Below are positions 1 to 9,800 of a stretch of DNA of 64,000 nt, in pieces. The notes under the pieces are model-generated. The model had not been told where the DNA came from. It made no database searches and saw only the letters and a program-made list of their open reading frames with translations. The first letter of the stretch is position 1. Each line of letters starts with the position of its first letter. This DNA is from Bacillota bacterium (GTDB lineage: Bacteria; Bacillota; Clostridia; Christensenellales; Pumilibacteraceae). Where the stretch lies: the NCBI GenBank assembly GCA_009780135.1, contig WRAP01000001.1:248001-312000 (forward strand), given 5' to 3'. The translations under genes and the position numbers were made by a program.

Positions 1-615
1 TAAAATTTGATTGATAGGGGATAGCATTAGCCCATTAGAAGCAATCTCTCTAAACTGTTTTTCATCTTTGGCGATTCCACCGCCTGCTCCGCCCATAGTG
101 AAAGCAGGGCGAATAATAACAGGAAAGCCTAAGCGTTTAGCAATGATAACAGCGTCTTCTAAATCAGTCGTAACAGCACTCGGCACGCAAGGCTGACCAA
201 TAGATAACATAGTATCCTTAAATATTTGTCTATCTTCAGCTCGGTCAATAGTCTCTGGCAGAGAGCCAAGCAACTTAACATCGTATTTATCTAGAAATCC
301 GCTTTTAGCTAACTGCATACTTAGCGTTAGTCCTGTTTGACCGCCTAGTCCCGATAAAATACTATCAGGTCGCTCTTTTTTAATAACTCTTTTAACTGTT
401 TCTAGCGTAAGTGGCTCTATGTAAATTATGTCCGCAATATTATTATCGGTCATAATAGTGGCAGGATTAGAGTTTATAAGTACAATCTCTATACCCTCTT
501 GCTTAAGCACTCTACACGCTTGCGTGCCTGCGTAGTCAAATTCGGCCGCTTGTCCGATTACTATAGGTCCTGAGCCTATAACTAATACTTTTTTAATGTT
601 TTTATTTAATGGCAT
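1..615 (-). CDS. carB: carbamoyl-phosphate synthase large subunit, N-terminal part (runs off window start)
   Basis: Reverse-strand translation [57 protein letters not shown]...; adjacent to carA. Confidence 0.95.
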   Translation of the reverse strand, partial: MPLNKNIKKVLVIGSGPIVIGQAAEFDYAGTQACRVLKQEGIEIVLINSNPATIMTDNNIADIIYIEPLTLETVKRVIKKERPDSILSGLGGQTGLTLSMQLAKSGFLDKYDVKLLGSLPETIDRAEDRQIFKDTMLSIGQPCVPSAVTTDLEDAVIIAKRLGFPVIIRPAFTMGGAGGGIAKDEKQFREIASNGLMLSPINQIL

Positions 616-685
616 TTTTTTCACTATGAAAACCTATTTTTAATAATAGCATTTTCGTCAAACTAGCTATTCTTTATATTTGTAA

Positions 686-1816
686 CTAGTTTTTAGCCTC
701 CTTGTGTATTGAAATTCTATCTAAAAATCTATCGAACAGGTAAGTTGTATCTAATGAACCGCCTCTAGCCGGCTGAAATTGTACTGAGAATGAAACCCCA
801 TAATCTAAGCCCTCACAAGTGCTGTCGTTTACATTTATAAATGATGATTTATCTGTTACAACCGTATAGCCGTGATTTTGATTAGTTAAGTATAGCTTGC
901 CAGTAGTCACTTCTTTTACAGACTGACAGCCACGATGACCGAACTTCAGTTTTTTAATTTTATATCCCTTAGCAAGTGCCATAAGTTGATGTCCTAAGCA
1001 AACTCCAAACATAGGAATGTTAGTTTCAAATAATTTTTTAATTAGCTCCACAATTGGCAAGTTGCATTTTTCGCTTGGGTCACCGGGACCATTACTAAGC
1101 ATAATTCCATCGGGATTATAAGCTAAAATATCCTCTAACTTAACATCAACTCCAAATGATTTAATACTGCAACCTCTGGCGATAAGAGCATTAGCAAGCC
1201 CTGCTTTAGAGCCAAAATCAAGTAGAGCAATGCGGTAATTAACGGGATTATCTATGTGTTTTTGCTCCATTTTAAGTGCTAACGGCTCTACTACACTAGG
1301 TATGTCAGATATACCTAGCTTAGAAACGCTAGGAACAGCATTAGCTAAAACATAGCTTTTAGCTTCCTTTTTATCGGCATCAGTGGGTGGTTTAGTGATA
1401 ATTTTACCGTTCATAACACCTGCGTCTCTAATAATCTTAGTAAGCATTCTAGTATCTATACCGCAAATTCCAACAATATTTTGTTTTTTCAAAAATTCAT
1501 CTAAGCCATACTGGCATCTAAAATTAGATGGGTTTTCGCAAAGATGCTTTACTATGTAGCCTTTAGCAGAGATAGTATCTCTTTCAAAATCCGCTTCTAT
1601 TGTGCCGTAGTTGCCGATAAGCGGAAATGTTTGGCAAATAATCTGGCCATAAAAATTAGGATCGGTAAGCGTTTCGAGATAACTACCCATACCGGTAGTA
1701 AAGACAATTTCGCCGGTAATTTCACCGATTGCACCAAATGCTTGTCCTTCAAAAACTGTTCCGTTTTCGAGAAGAAGGTATGCTTTTTGTTTTTTTTCTT
1801 TTTTTTGTTGTTCCAT
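686..1816 (-). CDS. carA: carbamoyl-phosphate synthase small subunit (glutaminase motif altered)
   Basis: CarA N-domain and class I GATase domain (GVCLGHQ, GHRG, NQNHGY), SD aaggag before ATG; precedes carB. Confidence 0.93.
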   Translation of the reverse strand: MEQQKKEKKQKAYLLLENGTVFEGQAFGAIGEITGEIVFTTGMGSYLETLTDPNFYGQIICQTFPLIGNYGTIEADFERDTISAKGYIVKHLCENPSNFRCQYGLDEFLKKQNIVGICGIDTRMLTKIIRDAGVMNGKIITKPPTDADKKEAKSYVLANAVPSVSKLGISDIPSVVEPLALKMEQKHIDNPVNYRIALLDFGSKAGLANALIARGCSIKSFGVDVKLEDILAYNPDGIMLSNGPGDPSEKCNLPIVELIKKLFETNIPMFGVCLGHQLMALAKGYKIKKLKFGHRGCQSVKEVTTGKLYLTNQNHGYTVVTDKSSFINVNDSTCEGLDYGVSFSVQFQPARGGSLDTTYLFDRFLDRISIHKEAKN

Positions 1817-1888
1817 TTTTGCTCCTTATGTTTATGGGGTTATATTTTGAGTATTCTTTTGTTGGATTATTGTAAAGGTAAAAAGAAT

Positions 1889-1929
1889 AAAAAAAACGGT
1901 CGTCAATTCCCAAAAGGAAAAGTCAACCG
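1889..1929 (-). terminator. terminator-like hairpin with U-tract in carA 5' leader (possible attenuator)
   Basis: Minus strand CGGTTGACTTTTCC-TTTT-GGGAATTGACGACCG followed by T8; imperfect stem. Confidence 0.45.
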
Positions 1930-1952
1930 CTAAAATAATAAATAAAATATTG

Positions 1953-2048
1953 AAGTATGGCACTTTGTGTGTGCCTTAATTGAGTTTGTGTTTGAAGTTT
2001 TATCTAAGCATTTTATCATAAAAGTATGGCAAGTGTCCTAAGCCTTAA
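1953..2048. repeat. two copies of a 27-bp element AAGTATGGCA-N10-GCCTTAA, 69 bp apart
   Basis: Copies at 1953-1979 and 2022-2048 identical in both arms (17/17 positions), different 10-nt centre; arms contain complementary AAG/CTT and GGC/GCC. Confidence 0.8.
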
Positions 2049-2074
2049 GTAGTCTATAATATCTTAAAAAGAGT

Positions 2075-2112
2075 GTCAACTAAAATTGTATAAAAAGGTT
2101 GACTTTTTTTTT
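2075..2112 (+). terminator. terminator-like hairpin upstream of orf2137
   Basis: GTCAAC-17 nt-GTTGAC followed by T9. Confidence 0.4.
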
Positions 2113-2136
2113 GAGTATTGATAAACTGATTTTGTC

Positions 2137-2694
2137 GTGGGCAGTAACTATAATCTTAATAATAATCAACCTAAAGAGACATATGTACTAAGTTTAGCTC
2201 CTGGTGAAATTGCCGTGCGCTCGTCTTCTCTTAAATTCCGTAGCATTTCTAATGCTATAGGGATTTTGCTTTGTGCTATAGCGTCAGTGATATTTGGTAT
2301 TATGCAAAACGAGCGATGGGAGATTTGGGTTGCCGCCTGTGTAACCCTTGGGGCTTATAGCTTAGGAATGTGCTTATATAACCTCTATATGCTATCAATT
2401 TTGCCTCCTTTACGCATAAAACAAAATGAAGGGAACAACACTCTAACGCTATTTATTACAAAAAAAGAATCAGTTACAATAAATCCAAGCGATATTCAAG
2501 ATGTAATGGAAAAACCAGGCAATCTCTTTTTAGCAGGTCGACCTTTTAGAGACGACGGTAACATCAACATAATGGCAGATGGTAAAATTTACAATTTAAG
2601 ACATATTCATCAATCAAAAGGAGTATTCAATCAATTACTAAGTATCAAGAAAGTGGCAAAGCTGCCAAAAGTGTTTGATGCAGATGAAAATTAA
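2137..2694 (+). CDS. hypothetical membrane protein (two predicted TM segments)
   Basis: Long ORF with GTG start, hydrophobic segments; start uncertain. Confidence 0.55.
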   Translation: MGSNYNLNNNQPKETYVLSLAPGEIAVRSSSLKFRSISNAIGILLCAIASVIFGIMQNERWEIWVAACVTLGAYSLGMCLYNLYMLSILPPLRIKQNEGNNTLTLFITKKESVTINPSDIQDVMEKPGNLFLAGRPFRDDGNINIMADGKIYNLRHIHQSKGVFNQLLSIKKVAKLPKVFDADEN

Positions 2695-2699
2695 AAATT

Positions 2700-2963
2700 A
2701 TGGAAATAATAGTAAGAAAAGCAACAGAAGAAGAAAAAGAATTATATTCTAAGTATTCAACTTGGAACTGCAAAGTTAGCGAATTCAACTGGACTTATAA
2801 TGATAGAGAAACCTGTGTTTTACTAGAGGGCGAGGTTAGGGTAGCTTATGGCGATAGCCAAAGCGTAACATTTGCCGATGGTGATTTTGTAGATTTTCCA
2901 AAAGGTCTATCATGTCGTTGGTTTGTAACAAAACCCGTTAAAAAGCACTATTGCTTTCATTAA
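2700..2963 (+). CDS. cupin-fold (DUF861-like) protein
   Basis: [31 protein letters not shown]...[12 protein letters not shown] pattern. Confidence 0.75.
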   Translation: MEIIVRKATEEEKELYSKYSTWNCKVSEFNWTYNDRETCVLLEGEVRVAYGDSQSVTFADGDFVDFPKGLSCRWFVTKPVKKHYCFH

Positions 2964-2968
2964 AAATT

Positions 2969-3430
2969 ATGCCAAGAAATACGCAAGAACTTAAAAACAT
3001 TACTCACTTAGGTAATAATAAAACTGATTACCTAAATACATATAGCCCAAATGTGCTAGAGGCTTTTTGTAATAAATACGAAGAAAATGATTATATGGTG
3101 GAATTGCTTTGTACCGAATTTACTTCGCTTTGTCCAAAAACAGGTCAACCCGATTTTGCTACAATAGAAATTCGGTACATTCCAGATAAGCTATTGGTTG
3201 AAAGCAAAAGTCTAAAGCTGTATTTATTCAGCTTTAGAAATCACGGTGATTTTCATGAGGACTGTATAAATATAATTTCTAAAGATTTAGTAAAGTTACT
3301 TAGCCCTAAATATATTGAAGTTGTTGGCAAGTTTGTTCCTCGTGGCGGTATCGCTATCTACCCCAGAGCTAATTGGGCAAAAAGTGGGAGTATATATGAT
3401 GGCGATTTTGCAAGACAGCGATTATTTTAA
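2969..3430 (+). CDS. queF: NADPH-dependent 7-cyano-7-deazaguanine reductase
   Basis: Conserved [39 protein letters not shown]; start ATG 2969 preferred to TTG 2951. Confidence 0.92.
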   Translation: MPRNTQELKNITHLGNNKTDYLNTYSPNVLEAFCNKYEENDYMVELLCTEFTSLCPKTGQPDFATIEIRYIPDKLLVESKSLKLYLFSFRNHGDFHEDCINIISKDLVKLLSPKYIEVVGKFVPRGGIAIYPRANWAKSGSIYDGDFARQRLF

Positions 3431-3492
3431 GTAGGGATATACATCGGGCGGTTCCGCTCAGGTAACAGGATGTCGTTCTAATAGGAAATTTC

Positions 3493-5544
3493 ATGAACAA
3501 AAAAAACATTTTCAAAAAAAGTATAACATTTATTTTAGCAATAATTTTTATGTTTGCTATTAGCAATCCCGTTGTCGGCTGTAGCATCAGCAGCTTCAAT
3601 AGCAGAGTGCCTAGCGAAATGTTCCGTGTTGAGAGGGTTGAGTATAAGTTTGATAATGGTCAGACAGTTACTCTATTGCCAAATTCTTCAGTGGCAACGG
3701 CAGAAGCTTTACTTTTCCGTGGTTTGTTTTTTTATTTTAGTGATGGCATTATGTTAGAGTTTGCCCCAGGTAGTCCTATTGGCATAAGCCCATTTACTAT
3801 GTATGGAAGTTACATCGTTGCCGAAGCTGCCATTAACACGCTACAAATTGCAGATGGAGAAATATTTTCATTTTGCATTAGATTTGAGGGTGGCAATGTG
3901 GTGGTTAGAGCAGAAGGGGAGGTGTTAGTCGGGTGGCGAGATGTTTTAGGATTTAATGTAACAATGTACTTTATGCCGTATATGTATAGTGGAGAATATG
4001 TAAGTTCGGAATTCCTAAAGGCTAAAAAAAATAGTAGATTGATGCGTTTGCCCTGTAACTATTTTAGAAGCTATAAAGTGCGGATACCGGAACTTGGAGT
4101 AAGTTCTATAATAAATAGAAATACTATGCCAAGACCTCCTGATGCCTACTTAGAATTTTATGGAGATTATATAAAAACTGTAACTAGCATTCCTAATAAT
4201 TTTACAAGTCCTAATTTATTTAGTAGATCTATAGAAAAAATTCCATTTAGACAAGAGGGCAGTTTTTTTCACTTAGATATTGAAAACTCTTTTGTGGATG
4301 TTTTTAGAAGAAACAATTATTTTACTCCGCCTACTTTTGATGTGTTAAATATATTAAATTTAACACAAATAACGGATTTAGTAGAGGACGCAGTTATTTT
4401 TGCATATAAGTATAATAATTTTGTTGTTGCTGCTATGCAGTTTAATGATATAACGATTTTGAATTACTTTAGGCAGGCTTGCAAGTTTTATAGAAATACT
4501 GCTTGGTATGGTCAGTGCGGTTGCTCGCTTGGAGTACAACCCATAATCGTTGATGACCCATATGGCTTAACTCGTTTTAACTTAGGTACGTTTTATCAAC
4601 TGGAATTCGATAGTTTTTCAGATTCCATTGTTGCCTTGCGTTACAAGTCTGTCGATATTTATAATACTAACTTCAACCACCTTTACAGAATTGAGTTAGA
4701 AAGTTTGTCTAACAGAATTTCCGTATATGATGGGCGGTTGTTTATAGCATTAGCAAATCCTAACCGCATTGAAGTTTTTGATTTAAGCAATTTTGCTTAT
4801 AAAAATACTATAGAAGTGCAAGTCATAATAAGTGATTTTGTTGTAGACGGTAACATTTTAACTTATATTGGGTTTAGGCAAAGACAGCATAGAGAAGTAT
4901 TACTGATGGTAAACCTTGAAAACAATCGATATTTTGATGAGCTTAATAATAGAGGTTTGTTGGGCGATGAGCACAGTAGCACATTCAAGGGGAGATTAAC
5001 CTTAAATCGAAATCAAAATATAATATATGTTTCTATGGCTAATAGGATATTTTATATTTGTTCTAAAACAGGAGAAATTTTGCATGATTACATAGTTTTT
5101 CCCACTAGAGATGTTGTGTTGAGTGGGCAGGGCGAGCGAGCGTTGTTTGATGGCGAATTTGTTCACTTTTACGATAGAGTATTTTTAGAAGATAGCGTAG
5201 AGATTATATCTTATAATCGATTAAGCAGAAATTATAGCCCGCATCCATATTTCGTTCCATTTCAAACAATTTTAGTTACAGATACAGTAGACATAGTGCA
5301 AGGAAAAAACGAACTTATGGCGATTTACGATAGAGAATTAGGAGAGTTTGTAGAGGTTTTTTCGTTTGTATCTGGTCCGATAGTTGTTTTGCTTAGTCCG
5401 TCAACAACTGATCCTAGCCTTTCAGCATTTAATCCTAGATGGTGGCGCGGAAAAATCAACTCAGTTGGAGCTATCTCATTAGACGAAAACAGATTTATGC
5501 TTATAGATCGTAATATGCGTCAAGTTGCGATAATGGAACTATAA
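3493..5544 (+). CDS. large secreted protein/putative lipoprotein of unknown function
   Basis: N-terminal signal peptide ending FAISNPVVGCS (lipobox-like), SD aggaaa; C-terminal half rich in beta-propeller-like strands. Confidence 0.75.
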   Translation: MNKKNIFKKSITFILAIIFMFAISNPVVGCSISSFNSRVPSEMFRVERVEYKFDNGQTVTLLPNSSVATAEALLFRGLFFYFSDGIMLEFAPGSPIGISPFTMYGSYIVAEAAINTLQIADGEIFSFCIRFEGGNVVVRAEGEVLVGWRDVLGFNVTMYFMPYMYSGEYVSSEFLKAKKNSRLMRLPCNYFRSYKVRIPELGVSSIINRNTMPRPPDAYLEFYGDYIKTVTSIPNNFTSPNLFSRSIEKIPFRQEGSFFHLDIENSFVDVFRRNNYFTPPTFDVLNILNLTQITDLVEDAVIFAYKYNNFVVAAMQFNDITILNYFRQACKFYRNTAWYGQCGCSLGVQPIIVDDPYGLTRFNLGTFYQLEFDSFSDSIVALRYKSVDIYNTNFNHLYRIELESLSNRISVYDGRLFIALANPNRIEVFDLSNFAYKNTIEVQVIISDFVVDGNILTYIGFRQRQHREVLLMVNLENNRYFDELNNRGLLGDEHSSTFKGRLTLNRNQNIIYVSMANRIFYICSKTGEILHDYIVFPTRDVVLSGQGERALFDGEFVHFYDRVFLEDSVEIISYNRLSRNYSPHPYFVPFQTILVTDTVDIVQGKNELMAIYDRELGEFVEVFSFVSGPIVVLLSPSTTDPSLSAFNPRWWRGKINSVGAISLDENRFMLIDRNMRQVAIMEL

Positions 5545-5546
5545 TA

Positions 5547-6230
5547 ATGAAAAGTGAAAACATAAAAAACTCAAAAGCTGCTGTTGTTTTATTAAGCGGG
5601 GGGCAGGATAGTACGACTTGTCTTTATTGGGCAAAGCAAAGGTTTGATACCGTTTTGGCGATTGGTTTTGATTATAATCAGCGACATAAATTAGAGTTAG
5701 AGCAAGCAAAACTTATCGCAAAAGAAGCAAATGTCGAGCTATGTCTAATGGAATTGCCTATCCTGTCAGACATAACAAAAAATGCGCTTGTAAATTGCAA
5801 TATTTCTGTTGAGACTTATAACGAAAATCAATTTCAAAAATCTCCCCCTAATACAGAGGTTGTAGGTCGAAATATGTTATTTTTAACTTATGCCGCTATT
5901 TATGCTAAACAGTACAGCATAGAAAATATTGTTACGGGAGTTAGTCAAACTGATTTTTCAGGTTATCCAGACTGTAGGGAAGCGTTTATTTTAAGTTTAG
6001 AAAAAACTCTAACTTTGAGTATGGATTATCCATATAAAATCCACACACCACTAATGCACATCAATAAGGCGCAAGCTTGGGAGCTAGCGGACAAATTAGG
6101 AATTTTGAATATAATTAAAAATAAAACACTAACTTGCTATAACGGAATAATAGGAGATGGTTGCACAGCTTGTCCCGCCTGTGCTTTGCGAAAGCGAGGT
6201 TACGAAGAATTTATAAAAAGGAAAATATAA
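5547..6230 (+). CDS. queC: 7-cyano-7-deazaguanine synthase
   Basis: LLSGGQDSTTCL PP-loop and C-terminal CTACPACALR zinc motif. Confidence 0.97.
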   Translation: MKSENIKNSKAAVVLLSGGQDSTTCLYWAKQRFDTVLAIGFDYNQRHKLELEQAKLIAKEANVELCLMELPILSDITKNALVNCNISVETYNENQFQKSPPNTEVVGRNMLFLTYAAIYAKQYSIENIVTGVSQTDFSGYPDCREAFILSLEKTLTLSMDYPYKIHTPLMHINKAQAWELADKLGILNIIKNKTLTCYNGIIGDGCTACPACALRKRGYEEFIKRKI

Positions 6231-6231
6231 A

Positions 6232-6564
6232 ATGTACGAAATTAAAAAAAGAATAGAAATTTGTTCGGCTCATAAGTTAAAGTTAGATTATCCATCTAAA
6301 TGTAGCAATATGCACGGACATAATTGGAAAATAGATGTGTTTTTAAGATCTGAAAAACTTAATGAAAACGGTATGATTATCGACTTCGACCATATTGCCC
6401 AAAAACTAATTGATAAATTGGACCATAAAATACTAAATGATGTTTTAGATTTTAATCCAACAGCTGAAAATCTAGCAAAATTTGTATGCGACTTTTTTGC
6501 TCCGTACTGCTATAAAGTAATAATAGAAGAATGTGAAGGTAATATGGCAAGCTATAGCAAATAA
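6232..6564 (+). CDS. queD: 6-carboxy-tetrahydropterin synthase
   Basis: SAHKL...CSNMHGHNWK...GMIIDFDH...LDHKILND...PTAENLA. Confidence 0.95.
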   Translation: MYEIKKRIEICSAHKLKLDYPSKCSNMHGHNWKIDVFLRSEKLNENGMIIDFDHIAQKLIDKLDHKILNDVLDFNPTAENLAKFVCDFFAPYCYKVIIEECEGNMASYSK

Positions 6565-6616
6565 TATAAATAATTTTCTTGAGTAAAGTTATGTGTTGAA
6601 AAGCAAGCTGATAAGA

Positions 6617-6657
6617 CAAAAGAGAATAATTTTGCGAATGCAAAAGAGAATAATTTT
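6617..6657. repeat. 17-bp direct repeat CAAAAGAGAATAATTTT, 24-bp period
   Basis: Copies at 6617-6633 and 6641-6657. Confidence 0.85.
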
Positions 6658-6805
6658 TCTTTTTTTTGTTTTTTAAGATTTCGTTTGACGTTTTTTTTAT
6701 TATAGTCCATAATTGATTTTCGGGTGGGATAAAAGTCTATATTTTATATTAAATAATTATTAACTTTTGCATTTATCACCCATAAAAAAGAGGATTTAAT
6801 AAAAA

Positions 6806-9800
6806 ATGAAAACAAATTTAAGAACGAGAAATTCTACAAGGGGAAAATTAAGGAAAGCTATAGCAATATTTTTATCACTTATACTTATAGCAACGGTTAT
6901 TATGGCAACAGCATGTGGCGAAACTACAACGCCGGGTCGTCAAGAACCACAAGTTCCTGCTAGCGTTACAGAAGCATATAATTTAATAAACGCTATTCCG
7001 CAAGCAGTTACGATGGGTAATCGTACTACATTTGAAACAGCTTTTAATTCTGCCGAAACTGCTTTTAATGCTCTTTCGTCTGCGTATCAAAATCAAGTAA
7101 TCAACAGAGCAAGGCTTAGTGAAGCACTAGGTCAACTTACTAACTTTGATAAAAACGCTCAAGCCGATGTGGTAGCAAATCTTATTAGTGCTATACCAAC
7201 CACACTTACATATGTTGTGCACGGTGGCAATAATGTTGCTAATAGAACTGCATTCAATGCGGCTTTAACTGCGGCACAAACAGCCTATACAAATGCTGCA
7301 ACATTTACTTTTCGTGGCAATAATTACGATATTAGAGCAAGAATACATAACAGTGCGGTTTTAGCATCGGCTCAAGCTCAATTAACTAGTTTTGATAATA
7401 GATTAGAAGAAGTTGCTCCTGTCTATGAGGTGGTAGATGTTATCAATGTGCTTGTTTTAGCTGGTGAAATTACCTCAGGAAATAGGGGTGTTTTTGAGAG
7501 TGCAATTGCAAGTGCTCAGAATGCTTACGACGCTTTAGCAACTGACGAGCTTCGTTCATTAGTTACAAATCGTGCTGTAATAGCAGAAGCTAGAGTGCTT
7601 CTTTTAACTTTTGATAGAACAGTTGCTCAAAATGCAAGTATTGATGTTGTGGTGGGACATATTGAAACTCTTGCTGATTTAATGCCATTTGAGTATATAG
7701 CTGGAGTAGACCAAACAGCAGAGTTAGAAGCATTTAATTTAGCATTTAATACAGCACAGACGGCATTTAATTTACTTGAAAATTTTATTTTTCAAGAAGA
7801 GGCTGCTAGAGACATAAGAAACCTTATTGCGGAAGAGCTTAGACAAGCACTTTTGAATGCAGCGGAAGAATTAAGAATTTTTGGCATACAAGATGGCTCT
7901 ATTGTAGGTGTAGTTATAGGACTTATTGACGATGTTATTGCTCTTGGTGGGGTAACAACGGCAAATAGAGATGAATTTTTTGCAAAACTAGATTTGGCTC
8001 AAGATGCATTTGACGAGTTGGACGAAGTATTGCAAGGGTATGTAGCTAACGCTTATAGATTAGTCCTCCTTACTACAAACTTAATTGATTTTGATAGAAC
8101 AACATATATTGCTAACCGTGTTGCTTTTGTAGAGTATCTTATCGCAGAGATAGAGATTCCCGAATATTTAGTAATCGGTTCTAGTCGTGAGAACTTTATG
8201 TTAGCAGTCGGTACGGCTCTTATGGCATTTAGACAGCTAGAAACGCTTGATTTTAGAGGCGAAATTCACGATGTAAGAAGTCAAGTAGAGGAAGCATTAC
8301 TACAAAAAATCTTATATGCAGATAATATGCTAGCTGTTTTTGACGGTGCTACTGCCATAATAAGCGCAGTAAATGCTGTATCTAATATAAGCAATATTAC
8401 TCTTAACTACCTAGAATATGGCTTTTTAGTAAATTCGATTGCAGTTATGATGGCTAGAGAGGTCTTAGATAGTCTTACAGCCGAGCAAGAAGCTATTTTA
8501 TTAGAAGGTCAATTAGAAGCGTTAGAAACAATAATGCAAAATGCAGAACAAAGAGTAGCTTATTTATTTGAAAATCATGCACACCTTAGGATTCCACAAT
8601 TAGGCGAAATTGCTTTAGACAGCAACACAATCAGTTGGCAAGCAATAGTGGTAGCAGTAGATTATACCGTTTCGTATGATTTTATTTCTTATTTAGGTAA
8701 CCAGTATAGTGATAGTGGAAGTCAAGAAGTAACAACAAATCAATTTACAATAACTCGTAATAACGGTTTTGTTACAAATGTTAGAGTAGTAGCAAACTTT
8801 GAAGAAGGCAGTGTTTTTGAGAGTGTTATTAGAGAATCATATTTAACTACAGCTTTAAGCATAACACCAACAGAGCATAAAATTAAAACTTTTTTAATAA
8901 GTGATTTAGGTTTAAACGAGGCATTTAGAGAGTTAGCAGAAAACAATACAATAGGTAGTAACCGCAACGAAATTATGGCGTTTTTAGTAGACTCAGCCAT
9001 TTTAGAGCTTGAAAATCACCGTTATGTTGAGACAAATCAAGTTGGTGTGTCAGCTGTTGGAGCGACACCAGTGCAAATGAATCTTAATGTTGGGGGCAGA
9101 ATGGCTGTTAATAGAGATGCTAATGGAAATGTAATCAACGCATATAACAGGACTGTTGCATTTGCAACAGGGTCAGGTATAGGAAGTGGAACGGCAGTTG
9201 AAAGAGCTTCAAGAGCAGACAGGATATTTTTTAATGCCAGTACAAATAGTATTAGTAGGCATTCTTTAAGAAGTCAAGCATCACAAAATCAGATGGTAAC
9301 AAACGCACAACTTCAGGTTAGGTGGGGACATGGACAAAGAAATACTCGTGATTCCTTAAATTTGGATACTTGGTTAAATAACTATACACTTTCACCATAT
9401 GGATTATTTAATTATATTGTTACTTCTGAGACAATTTCTAATGCAGAATCACAAATCTTCAGTATGTTTAACGGTCAACAGGGTGCTTCAGGCGATGTAA
9501 GTAATAGGCGTGAAAATATTACAGTAGATAGACAAAGAGTAACGATTGATGCTAATAATAATTTCGTATTTTCAATGATATTAAATGCTAGATCGGCGGG
9601 TGCAAGAAATGTACACAGTATTGTTAGGGCTGGTGGATTATCAGGTGGTGCGAGTTATCGTGACGGAGATTATATAGCATTAGAATTTGTTATTTGTTCG
9701 TATACTTTAGAAATTCGTGAATATACCACTACTACTCGTTATACTGCTTACGATATTGTTAATGCGGACACTAGAGTACGAACAAGAGTTGTATTTACTT

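Noticed and set aside
1544-1933. 129-aa + ORF antisense to carA
   Set aside because: Lies on the opposite strand of a confident carA CDS and leader; no SD or motif.
3369-3599. 76-aa - strand ORF over queF/secreted-protein junction
   Set aside because: Antisense to two better-supported genes.
6721-6783. GGGTGGGATAAA / TTTATCACCC inverted repeat in the Hint gene leader considered as riboswitch
   Set aside because: Loop of ~40 nt is featureless AT-rich; no known aptamer core recognised.
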